Below are positions 10,933 to 21,502 of a DNA stretch of 64,000 nt, piece by piece. This DNA comes from Boletus sp. NGJ. Taxonomy: Eukaryota > Basidiomycota > Agaricomycetes > Boletales > Boletaceae. Position 1 is the first letter of the stretch, and each line of letters begins with the position of its first letter. The stretch spans positions 1,178,001 to 1,242,000 of the forward strand of contig JAGTXK010000219.1 in the NCBI GenBank assembly GCA_019096195.1. Direction: 5' to 3'. The notes below the pieces were generated by a model. It was not told the origin of the DNA. It made no database searches and saw only the letters and a list, made by a program, of their open reading frames with translations. Position numbers and translations under genes: made by a program.

Positions 10933-13900
10933 AGGCGTCGAACTCCCGGTCGACGATGATACCGGTGAGCCTGAGGGTCGCTGAGGGGGTCAGGGATCTC
11001 GAAGAGGTGGTCGGGGAGGTGGTTGAGTGACGCGGCGTACGAGCGGAAGGAGGGGTCGTCGAATAGGGGCGTGCCGGGGAAGGCGCACGTTGGGCAATCG
11101 CACTCACCGTCCGCGAGGGTGCGAATGGCGGTGGGGTTTTCGTGGTGGAACTTCTCGATTGCCTGTGGGGCATTTGAGACGTTCTCTTTTGGGCTCCCAC
11201 GTGCGTTCTTCTTGTGAGGTATCCCTTCCACTGTACTAGGTACTCCGTCTTTACCTCGTCGCTTGCGTGAGTCTGCGACGTGTTCGACCTCGTACTCTTC
11301 CTGCTGTTGGACGATGACCGGGGGTGGGGGTTTCGGTTTCGTCTGAGAGGGGGAGGTGCCGGGGCGGTAGGGTGTGAGGAGCGATTCGTGGAAGACGGGG
11401 TGGATTCCCTTCCACGTCTTCGGGAGGTTGAGCTCGTAGGAGGCCTCGCCCACCTTTCGCTTCACCTGGAACGGCCCGTGTCACTTGTCGTCGAACTTCT
11501 TTGTTGGCTGGTCAGTCCGGATGTGTGTCCCTTCTGAGTAGGACCTGTTGGCCGACTGTATATTCGACGGTGGGCGAGGCACGCTTGTCGTGGGAGGCCT
11601 TCATCGCCTGTGCTGCCCTCTCCAGTGCGTCCTTTCGCCGAGTTGTGGTGCATGTCTTCATTGTTTCGGTGAAGGATGCGGCGGATTCATTTCGCACTTC
11701 TACTCATGCTTGTGGGGCAGGAGTGGTTGCTGCCCGTAGTTGAGTAGGAAGGGTGAGACGCCGGTGGCACTGGTGGTTTGCGAGTTGTGGGCGAACTTCG
11801 GCTAGTGGTAGCCATTCCGCCCAGTCCGTTTGGCGATGGTTCACGTATATGCGCAGGTACTTTTCCACCTCTCGGTTGATGCGCTCTGTCTGGCCGTCGG
11901 TCTGGGGGTGGTAGGCCGTAGACGGGTTGGCTTCAATGCCGAGGAGGGAGTAGAGGTCGCGCATGAAGGATGACACGAATTGGGTCCCCCTGTCTGAGAT
12001 CACCTTTCGCGGGACGCCGTGGAGTCTGAATATTTGGTCGCGGAAGATCGTCGCGACTCCTTGTGATGTGATGGTGTCCATTACATGGGCGTTAGGTGGA
12101 TCATTTTGGAGAACCGGTCAATCTATGACGACCAGGATGGCGTTCTTGCCGTCGGATTGGGGGAGGGGGCCGATCAGAGTCTACGGAGATGATCTCCCAC
12201 GGGGATGATGGGATCTCATTTGGGTGGAGTGGGGTGTTGATTGCCGAGGTTTTGGCTTTAACCTTCTGGCAGACATCACAGCCCTTTCACGTATGATTCT
12301 ACGTCTCTACGTAGGGATGGCCAGTAGTATTCGCTCATGATTAAGTCACGCGTTCGTCGGATACCGGGATGGCCGGCGATCGGGTGATCATGGTTTGCGA
12401 TGAGGATGTCCTCTCGGAGCTTCGCGTCGTTTGGCACATACACGAGCGATTTCCAGTGGACGAGTCCTTCCTTGCGAGTCCAGTGTGAGCCCTCTTTCTC
12501 CTAGACCGTCTTTCGCGAACTGCTCGAGCTTGTACTGCATTTTGGTGATCCTTGTGAGTGTGCTCGCGGGCGTAATGGCTTTGAGGGAGACCGTGGTGGG
12601 GGTTGGTGAGGGGGGAGGTGAAAAAAGGGTGTCGGGGAGTAGTGTCTGTGCCGTGTTATCGGATGTCACCCCCTTTTCAAAGTCTGGCCTCCGGGACAGA
12701 GGGTCGGCTGGGTTCGTTTTGCCGGGTCGGTGGCTGATGACTACGTGGTATTCCTGTAGCACTCTGTTGCCAACAGGCCTGGCGGCGTGTGAGATCCTGG
12801 GGTTTGCGGAAGAACTCGAGGTTCTTGTGATCCGTCCAGATCTCGATTGGGTGTGCAGCCTCGAGGAGGTACTGACGCCATTCGTTGAGGGCGAACATGA
12901 TGGCGAGCATCTCCAGGTCGGCTGCGTGATAGTTCCGCTCAGCGTCGTTGAGGGAACGGGAGATGAAGGCGACGGGGTGCCATATGCCACTGTCGTGTCG
13001 TTGGGAGAGGATCGCGCCGATGCCGATGCCTGAACCGTCGGTCTTCGATGCGGTAGGGGTCATCGTCGGTTGGCATGGCCAGCGCTGGGGGCGGAGGAGA
13101 TGGTGTCCTTGAGGGTTTGGAAGGCTTCTTGGCAGGCCGATCGTCCACTCGAAGTCCTTTCTTTACTGACGTGAGCGCATTTAGGGGGCACGCGATCATG
13201 GCGAAGTTCTTTACGAATCGTCGGTAGAAGTTGAGGAATCCTAGGAATCCTCTCAGTGTCTTCTTTGAGGTGGGGACTGGCCAGCTTTTGATGGCTTCCA
13301 CTTTCTTGTCGTCCATCTTTACCTTGTCTTGTGCGACGATGAGTCCGAGGAATTCGGTTTCTTGGACCTCGAAGTCACATTTGTCGTGATGCGTAGGTAG
13401 AGGTGGGCGTCCCTCAGGATTTGTAGTACCTCTCGTACTACTTTTCAGTGTTCTTCGAGTGTCTGCGTGAATATCATGATATCGTCTATGTGGACGACCA
13501 CTACGCCTCGGTCCACCAAATGCTTAAACAGCGCGTTCATCATGGTTTGGAACGTCACTGGGGAGTTGGTGAGTCCGAAGAACATCACAAGCAGCTCGAA
13601 TAGACTGCGGTTGGTCCGGAAGGCTGCCTTCCATTCGTCCCCTTCGGCCATCCGTACGTTGTTGTACCCCCATCTCACGTCGAACCCAGTGTAGTACTTG
13701 GCCGATTTGAGTTTGTCGACCAGTTCGTTGATGAGGGGGAGCGGGTAGCGATTTCTCCTTGTCACCGTGTTTAGCTTGCGGTAATCCTGTACGGGGCGGA
13801 GGCGTCCGTCTTTCTTTTTGATGAAGAAGAATGCCGACGCGAAGGGGGATTTGGAGGGTTGTATCCTCCCGGACTTCAAGTTTTCTTCGAGGAAGGCGTC

Positions 13901-15018
13901 GAGTTCTTTTTGCTCACCGGGGTTGAGGGGGTAGACCTTGCAGTCCACCTCGTGGCTTCCCGGGAGGAGCTCGATGGCATGGTCCCAGGGGCGTCTCGGG
14001 GGTAGGGCGTCGAAGCTTTCCTTGTCAAAGACGTCCTTGAACTCATGGACGTACTTTGGGGCCGCCTCCTCGAAGGTTTTCTTCTTTCTTTGGGGCATAG
14101 TCCTTGATCGCTACTTCCGTTGCGACGTTTCGATTTCTCATGTATTCTACTACATCGAGCTCAAATAAGCGATCGCCCTGTGAGGGCATGTAGTCTACGT
14201 CCATTTCGTCCTCCTCTTCGTCCACGTTGTTCGTGACGTGGTCTCCTTTACAGCGGAAGGAGATCCTGCCCGTCTTCCAGTTGATGGCTGGGTTGTGAGT
14301 CTTTCAGCCAGTCGTGACCAAGGAATATCGTGTTTGGCCCGAGGTTTGTTACTGCGAGGGCTAGTTGTTCCTTGTGGTCCTGCACCTGGAGTTCGAGTAT
14401 CACGAACTTTTCTACTTTGCCTCCGGCATTTGGCGTGCCGTCGGCGTTGTATACGGTGAGGGGACGGGGAAGGGAGTGAGTGGGTACCCCCCTTTTAGCT
14501 ACGAAGTCCTCGTGGATAGAAGATCCCGTGCAGCCCGAGTCGATTAACGCTTGGACTTCGGCTGTCTGGCGATTTGCAAGGGTCACCTTGACGGGGATTT
14601 CCAACGAGTTCCTCTCTGCACAGTTCGAGGGGACGCCTTTCCGGAACTTCAGGGTGCATGCTGTAGGTCGTGAAGGACCCAGTATGCATCCTCGCTCGAG
14701 AGTTTTCGGAGGTCCTGCACGAGGTCCCGAGACACTTCGATCGCTCTTGTGTCGTGGACGAAGGACTTGAGGTGGTGGATGCTTCGTTCTACATCCGTGT
14801 TCTCCACCTGAGCCTTCATCCAGCGTATGGACCAGGGGTCCAACGTGTTCAACCAAGAGCGAGAGGACGTCTCTTCCTTTCGTGCCTCTTTTGGATGCTT
14901 GCGGGGGATGGTGTCGGCGTCGTTCGGCCCGTCGTCTCGTTTTACTGACGGTGCGAACTTCACCTTTCGCGGCATGATGGTTATAGTTTTTTATTGGCGG
15001 CGTGCCAGGGAGATTCAC
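10931..15018 (-). pseudogene. pol of element 2 (PR-RT-RNaseH-IN-chromodomain), frameshifted
   Basis: This repeats the element 1 pol order on the minus strand. The protease is near 14500-14560 (LIDSGCTGSSI). The reverse transcriptase lies at 14098-13445, with FGLTNSPVTF and an HIDDIMIF active site near 13490. RNase H is near 13000-13060 and an integrase core (SDRGTQFVSSF) near 11975. The chromodomain is at about 11280-11150, interrupted by a frame change, and the CDCPTC tail is near 11095. Several one-base shifts separate these blocks, so it is scored as a pseudogene. The start is uncertain because the leader frame changes near 15000. Confidence 0.86.
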
Positions 15019-15109
15019 TCGGTTTTCGGTACTTCAGTCTCGTCAATGTCCAGAACAGCAAATCGATTCTTTGACAATGACTTAGTTGGTACAGCAGGGC
15101 GACTGGTGT

Positions 15110-16576
15110 CTACTGTACAGACTGAAAACCCGAGTCCTCTCGTACATCTGGGGCGTACACTACGGGCTCCTCTTTGGAAGCCTCGGCCGAGTCCATCATT
15201 GCTCGTATGGTAGCAAACATCTCCGGGGATACCTCCTGTCCGTTTACCGTGATGCTCCTCGCCTGTGGGCGAGGGCGTGGGGGGTGGTCAGCGCACGGCC
15301 ATGGTTTCCTACATTTCCTGCACAGCCCAGCTGCGCGTGCCTTGTCAAGCTCCATAGGAGCGCCTTGTCCGGGGAACATCCCGGTTTGCTGGAGGATGCG
15401 GACGCGCTGCAGGCGTCGAGGGGGGCGGTGCGGCGGGCGGATGCGTAGCGGGGGCGTGGTACGAATCGTGGGTTGTAGGTGGGGCCCGTCGCGTAGACGA
15501 AAGAAGCCTTCTTGCGCTCCGCGATGGCGCCGAGTACTTCCTCTGCCCACACGAGGGCGGTCTCCCACTCGCGGACGTCCGTGCTGTCAATGAGGTCGGG
15601 CTTGTACCTTTCAACATACTCCACCAAGTTGTCATTCCGAGCCTGGTGGCAGATCTGGTTCACGAGTGTCCGACCGTTGATTCGCACACGTCGAACTTGG
15701 CCTCTATCGCCAGTTGGTATACAGCCGAGTGAAAGTAATCCTCAACAGTCTCCTTCCCCTGCCGGAGGGAGAAGAGTTTCTGTTCGGCTATCCTGACGAG
15801 GCCCGCGGGTTGGAATGTCTTCTTCAGCTTGTCCGTGAAGAACTCAAAACTTACTGCGGCGTAAGCATCGCCTTCAGTAAGGAGGTCAGAGAAACGTGAC
15901 CGGCTGCGTTGTCGCCGCGCATGTATGAGAGGGTGATTAGAATCTTTTGGCGGTCGGTGGGGGTGGTTTCGAAGCCACTGAGATACAAAGTCATCGTGCA
16001 CCACCATTGCACGAACTTTTCTTTGTTCCCATCGTAGTGCTCAGGCTTAGCTGCGAGGCTCTTCCCTAGTCTTCGGGGACGTAGGGGGAAAACCACGCGC
16101 TGCGGGCCTCGGGAGCCCAGGTGAATTCGAGTGGGAGTGGGGCGACGGCGGGGACGGCAGCGGGCGGGAGGGAGGAGGGGCCTGCGACGGGTAGTGAGGC
16201 ATGGACCCAGGGTGTTCTCGTGGGCGATGGTATGTTGACCCGGATGGCTTGCCTCGGGGAGGTCACCATCATGGGGTCTTGTGGAGTGGGAGGGTCCACG
16301 CGAGGGGACCTCGATTGGGGGTGGCGGTCCAGCCGCTTCTGGATCTGCCGCGAACGCCTGGCGCCAGATGTTGTACCGGAGTACTGATTGGTGGAGGTTG
16401 TACTGGGCGACCTCCTGCTGCAGGTGCGTTGCGACAGGGGAGCTAGCGGGGACTGGCTGGGCCAGCTGGAGGGTTGGAAGGCCCTGGGCGGCTGCCCGGT
16501 TGGCCAGGTCCCTGAAGCTGCCCGGTGCAGGGGCCGCGGAGGCGGGGCGCGAGTACGGGTTGGGGATGGTGGTCAT
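15110..16576 (-). pseudogene. gag of element 2, frameshifted
   Basis: Begins at ATG 16576 (MTTIPNPYSRPASAAPAPGS) and ends at TAG 15110-15112. The capsid block reads KPEHYDGNKEKFVQWW near 16040 and SLRQGKETVEDYF near 15760, and the degenerate knuckle CRKCRKPWPCADHP is near 15310. One to three frame changes are needed, fewer than in element 1, so this copy gives the clearer N-terminus. Confidence 0.8.
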
Positions 16577-17409
16577 CTCGTCTTAGTCCGGCGAGTTCTG
16601 CGAGACGAGTGATGGTGCGGAGACGAGTGGGTGTGCGTGGAGTAAGTTGTGAGGGTGGTGTGGACGACGAAGCAGTAATCTGGGTGCGCCCAGACGTATC
16701 GTCGGCGGAAAACGTTGTAGGGGCGGGGAGTGTCCGAAGGCAGCTTTAAAAAGAAGACGGCGGGAAAGACCGCACACCGTCGACGAAGTGGGAGAGTCGA
16801 AAGAGGGAACCGGAGGATAACTTCCCTACTACAGGAAGGTGCTACACGGGAGGAAGGCGAGATAAACCCCCTTATCGTAGCTACGTGACGTTGCGGGTGA
16901 TCACGCGAACCCGGGTACACTATCGTAGGACCAACGTACACTCTGGTCGGCAACCACCAGAGAAGCGGGGCTAGTGCTCTATGCCCGGTAGCAACGTTAT
17001 CCTTATTTGTTACGCCGGACGGGCGTATAGACGAGCGCTTCGACGAGTGCTCTACTCGACTGCTTCACGTGCACCAGCGGGTTCCCCTAAACCTGGGGTC
17101 CGGTATGGGGTGAGCGGCGGCGAAGAGCCCACTGCACTCGGAAGGTGGATGGAGGGATGGGAAAAGTGACTCCTAACTCCTTATCTTCGCTCGCAGTTGC
17201 GACAGAACTCCGTGCTTGCAACCTCTGTAATAAGCAGGAATTATGCGTGGCGCTAACGGAGAGTCGCGATTCCTCTGGAGCTAAATGCGGGGAGTGTTGG
17301 AATCGAAGGCGAGAGCGGTACTAGGGAGCAAAAAGTTTGCTCCACTAGGCAAAAAGCGGTGTGGATGGGAGGAAAATGTCCGGAGGCGAAGAGCCCGGGG
17401 ACAAGGTAA

Positions 17410-17422
17410 TAGTCTTGGAATT
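17410..17422 (-). other. Self-complementary primer-binding site of element 2
   Basis: On the minus strand AATTCCAAGACTA follows the LTR end. Its exact complement lies inside the LTR at 17489-17501, about 30 bp downstream of the TATATAA box at about 17530-17536. This is the same 13-nt pairing as in element 1 although the LTRs have diverged, which argues for functional constraint. Confidence 0.8.
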
Positions 17423-17788
17423 TGAAAGAGAAAGGAGCCTTAATATCCTCTAGGGGCGCAAGCGCGCTATCCACAGAGAGTGAAAAGGAATTCCAAGACT
17501 AAAGCTAATACAGGTGTTGGTACGCTACCTTATATACGTAGGGAGATACGCATGGACCAGCTTAGGGCCGGTTGCGGAAACTACTAGAATGTTCTCATAT
17601 GACCTATGAGTGACTGTAGTGGGGTCTAGACTGTTCTAGGGGTATTGGGTTGTGACGTAGTCTGACTAATGTGTGACGTATGGTCTAGGCGTAAGGCCTG
17701 GACGCGAGGATAACTAGGTAATCGTTCGTGGAATGGGTAAGTGTTAGCTAACTACAATAAATGAAAGGAAAATGTCTAGGTCGTTTCA
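17423..17788 (-). repeat. 5' LTR of element 2
   Basis: 366 bp, TGAAACGACCTAGACATT...CTCTTTCA on the minus strand, aligning with the LTR at 10558-10919. It is followed on the + strand by TAATC (17789-17793). Confidence 0.93.
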
Positions 17789-17793
17789 TAATC

Positions 17794-18284
17794 TTCAGGT
17801 TCTTGTTTGAGCTTAACCAGTCTGACAACTCACAATTTTAAAACTTCTCTATAAAATATCAGGATTACTAGTAACATAGATTAGCCTTTTTCTCAGGGTG
17901 CAGCCTAGTAATGTCACCATGTGAAACCTCACTATCTAAGGAGGACAACTCAGAGCAGGAGAATAAAAGCTCAAGTATAGTGTTTGAAAGTCTAGTTGCC
18001 AGACTGGAAATAGACTGAAGACTGAACTGGCTGCATATCCTCATACATACTACAAAGGTGTAATGGGAATGAAAGAAATGATGATACCACAAGGTGTGGC
18101 AGCATGGAAGAGAGGCATAGTGATTAATGAATGAAGCATGTATTACATGAGGCATGATCTACATATGGTGCCCCACCTAGATAAAGATTAGGTTCACAGT
18201 GATTTCCCTTGCAACCTCTGATCCTTGATATATATTTTCTTGCCTTTCTATCACATTCCTTTGCCTTGTCTTTCCATGCATTTC
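17794..18284. other. AT-rich spacer between element 2 and the solo LTR
   Basis: About 490 bp with no recognisable gene. A 95-codon minus-strand frame (17868-18155) has no similarity I can name. The last five bases, ATTTC (18280-18284), are the left duplication of the solo LTR. Confidence 0.6.
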
Positions 18285-19339
18285 TGAAACGATCACCTAT
18301 TATACCACCTATTTATTAGCACCCCTACCTACACTCTCGCACTACCAACAGACGATACACTCGCCTACCCTCACCCAAACTCCATCCTAGCCTTACCCAC
18401 GCATACACCTAGAGTAGACACTCACCGTATCCGCCCCCATACGATACACCACACCACCAACTACACCTACGTACGCTTTCACTAGCAGTACCCTAGTTGT
18501 ATCCGTTACACTACGACACCAAGTAGCCTCACGGCCTGCATGCCTATAAACTACGCCTCCCCCCGTGGACCTACCTGATGCAGCGCTCGGTAGCCACATC
18601 ACGTGACATAACGCCGTATGATGACAGAAACCCCTCTGTCACGTATACGCTCGTTACATGCACGTCACCATAGACAGTACCTGACGCAGAGCTCGGTACA
18701 CTACACAAGTACTAATCAGGAGCTCACCTCCGGATCCTCGAATCCTCGCTCACCCCGATCCCTGGCCCATGCCATAGATCACACCCAACGCTATCCCACG
18801 ATACCGCCACCAAGTACTAATCAAGCCCATGCTAGATTAACCCAAGTACTGATCAGGCAAACGTCAGATCACAAGACCTAGACAAGACCCGATCTATCAC
18901 CCGATACGATCCCGTCTCGATACCCGACCCACCGGTCACCCTATGCGATGCCTTACGCATCAATCTTTCATTTCATCTCTTGCTTCCATTCCTATTTATT
19001 AGTTCCCTTAGATATATCACACGTAGCCACGCCTAGAGTGCTCCGGACTACCTTTCACTTACATGCGTATACCACGCACATCTCATTCCATCGCCTCTCT
19101 CTTTTGCCATTGGACACTGACAATTCCCCGTTCCTGTGATGTCATACCCAGTACCCTACGACGTCATAGCATAGCACGGTCCGTGCGCCACTACCAGTAG
19201 TATATAAGTAGCTGGTAGAGTACCATGTTTCCCCTAGCCTTGAAATTGCCTTTCTCTCTGTCGCATATTGCTTTAGTTAGCAACGCTTCAGATATTAGGT
19301 TTAGGTTTCTTTCTTTCGTTCATTGCAAGTTCCCTTTCA
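18285..19339 (+). mobile_element. Solo LTR of a third, related retrotransposon family
   Basis: 1055 bp beginning TGAAACGATCACC and ending CCCTTTCA, flanked by ATTTC at 18280-18284 and 19340-19344. The start, the TATATAA box (19201-19207), the transcript-start block TAGCCTTGAAATTGCC (from 19235) and the terminal CTTTCA all match the pattern of the two full elements. The U3 part is about 700 bp longer and otherwise unlike theirs. It contains three copies of CAAGTACTRATCA (18706-18718, 18811-18823, 18843-18855). No internal region remains, so it is most simply the product of LTR-LTR recombination. Confidence 0.88.
19201..19207 (+). promoter_or_regulatory. TATA box of the solo LTR
   Basis: TATATAA about 28-34 bp before TAGCCTTGAAATTGCC, the counterpart of the self-primer block in elements 1 and 2. 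A surviving solo LTR promoter could drive transcription rightwards towards the 3' end of TTI2. Confidence 0.6.
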
Positions 19340-19344
19340 ATTTC

Positions 19345-19635
19345 TCTATGTTTCCACTCACATGGTAGATAGCACAGGAAACCTTTTTCCCCCCCTCTAA
19401 TACACATCACAACAGAAGTCATTACTGATTTCCAAGCTTACTATTAGTCAGGCAGCAAATATATTAGTTAACTTCAGCTAACTTTGTTGGTGGTGCTTAT
19501 TATTCCACATTGACTAAAACTAATAAGTGTCCAAGTATAGTTATTTGATTCCTCCTACCAAGCCCTCAAAAAGGGCTTTGTTGAATGCCATCAGAATGGC
19601 ATACTCATTCTATGATATAAACTATGAGTGAATGA
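19345..19635. other. AT-rich sequence downstream of TTI2
   Basis: About 290 bp between the solo LTR and the TTI2 stop codon, AT-rich, no gene seen. It should contain the TTI2 3' untranslated region and poly(A) site. Confidence 0.5.
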
Positions 19636-21474
19636 TCAATGAAGATAACAGTACAAAAATAAAATAGAGGAATTTTCCAAAAGCTGAACATGAGATTATG
19701 GCAATCACAGACAGACATACCTTGATAACACCAGGATACACCTCTGCTAACTGAACAGCTGTCTCCTTCAGCTGCTTTTTCAAAGCACATAGGCTATCCT
19801 TTGAAACATCATTATTTCCTCTCTGATTCTCAATATCCAGATATCCAACCCAACATCGTCCAAGGGCATCAACAATTGTTGTGGACCACCCTTCCATTCG
19901 GGGGGCACAGGTGCGCAAGAGGACAGATAAGCTGGATAATGAGGCGACGTGAAGTGAAATGTCTGCTGTGGATGATCCTGAGCCATGATATGATGATCTT
20001 TCCGCGTCCGGTGGGAATTTTTCCTCGTTATCATCGGGAACACTGCCTGCTTCAGGGGCAACAACGGGAATAGGCAAGGCAAGCCACTCGGCTAAGACAG
20101 GGATAACACCCTTCAGGAAACGAACACCCCCTGTCCCAAGCGCCGACAAGACGGGCGCTAAAGTTTGGGCTGCCGCGACGAGGGTTGGGTTGAAAGATCG
20201 CGTCGGTGGCGTCGGTGCTTGCAAGGGAATTTCTGGGACATGAACGGGACTTATGTCCACGTGCTCCGGATCGGCGAAGGGATCAGGATTTGGGGCTGAG
20301 GACGAAACGGGAAGGAGAAACGTAGGCGTGTACATTATAACTGTACCGAGCAGGGAGGAAGAGAGAAGAGTGGAAAGTCGGGAAAAGCGGGTGGATAGTG
20401 TTTTAGACTGTGATGAGGAGAGGGTGTGTGTGATCGCTGCGGCCGGTATACCCTGGAGTTCGTTGACATGGAGCGAAATACCGTGTGAAGGAAACGCGGA
20501 CGGGGTGGTGAGGTCAACAAGCTGAAGGGTGGTCGTAACGGTTAAACGTATAAAGTCTGGCGTCGACTTGTCTCCGAGGTGTGACAAGGAATTTGTGAGA
20601 GACTGAATTAGATTTCGACAATGCATGTAAATGTTTGAGACACGTGTGAAACATCAGAATGCTACGCACGGTGAACATAAGTGCATCTACACCGGTTCGG
20701 AGGAGTAAATCCGGAGGCACACGAGTTAGCATATCAGACACCAGACGGACGCCAAGGAGCTTGTAGGGTAATTGGTAATCATCTAGAAAAGTCATAACTG
20801 GGGGTAAGAAAAGTGGCCATGCGGTTTCGTATGATGAGGTCTAGTTGGTGATAAAGCTGGGCTATCAGCAAACACCACCTACCCTCAGCGGATAAATAGA
20901 GACCTCTGTGTTTAGGAGGCACCAACGAATGACCTCATCCAGGCCCGGATGTTCCTTCCATGGTTGTTCGATATATGTATCCTGTACATCTGCCGGACGA
21001 GGCAGGATCCGCGCTGTGGATGTGTGAAGGCGTGGATGGGGAGTTGGAGCGAAGAGAGGTTTAACGACCTGGGTCAAAACGTGGGCGTTGAGTTTGTCCG
21101 AAGTAGGGATTCTGGCAAGGCAAGCTGTGACGACAATTAGTGAGGATGTGTCTCGAGGAACCGAGCGGGGTACCAGATGCGAGTGAGCGTGTCGCCGAAG
21201 AGGACCACTGGGCTACCGCCGTCAACGGGGCAAGAACGCAGACGAGATTAGCTAGCTCAGAAATGGAGAGTACGGAGCCGTCCAACGACTCCAACCGGTT
21301 GAGCAAGGGCTCCGTGTTTGATTTCCATGTATACAGACCAGTCAGGAAGGTCGTGTCTACTATCTTGTCATGCCGTGCAAAAGCAGCAGGAACAACGAGG
21401 GAGTCGAGCGTTTGCTGCAGAGTAGCCATCATCGACTCGGACAGTGCCAAGTGCCAACCATCTTGGGCTACCAT
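19636..21474 (-). CDS. tti2: TTT complex subunit Tti2
   Basis: Predicted 547-aa homologue of Tti2, which with Tel2 and Tti1 forms the TTT co-chaperone that stabilises PIKK kinases (TOR, ATM, ATR types). Exons on the minus strand: 21474-21174, 21124-20883, 20840-20670, 20602-19721, 19683-19636; phases close with no stop. The family signature is in exon 3: FLPPVMTFLDDYQLPYKLLG followed by PDLLLRTGVDALMF, a DD...K..G...L...L...P...L...G pattern in an alpha-helical repeat protein. Further on FLKGVIPVLAEWLALPI fits the same family. A low-complexity Ser/Pro/Asp segment near residues 300-380 is probably disordered. The start codon lies 28 bp from the SWD1 start codon on the other strand, so the two share a promoter. 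Assignment rests on motif pattern rather than strong identity, since the family diverges fast. Confidence 0.75.
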
Positions 21475-21502
21475 TTAACGACGCCAACAGCTTGCAACGG
21501 CC
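21475..21502. promoter_or_regulatory. 28-bp shared start region of TTI2 and SWD1
   Basis: Only 28 bp separate the two divergent start codons. The core promoters must therefore lie inside the opposite gene's coding sequence, or transcription starts inside this spacer with nearly leaderless mRNAs. I see no TATA or CCAAT motif within it. Confidence 0.6.

Larger units (their letters stand above)
10558..17788 (-). mobile_element. Ty3/Gypsy chromovirus (Tf1/sushi-like), element 2, inverted
   Basis: A second member of the same family, head-to-tail reversed relative to element 1. LTRs are 10558-10919 and 17423-17788 and the direct repeat TAATC lies at 10553-10557 and 17789-17793. Gene order, self-priming site and polypurine tract match element 1. 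Coding frames are longer in places (217 uninterrupted codons across the reverse transcriptase) but still shift. The two LTRs agree at roughly nine in ten positions by eye, which suggests an insertion of some age. The reverse transcriptase active site reads HIDD instead of YIDD. Confidence 0.95.

Noticed and set aside
17868-18155. 95-codon minus-strand frame between element 2 and the solo LTR
   Set aside because: No motif, no homologue recognised, AT-rich surroundings; most likely chance.
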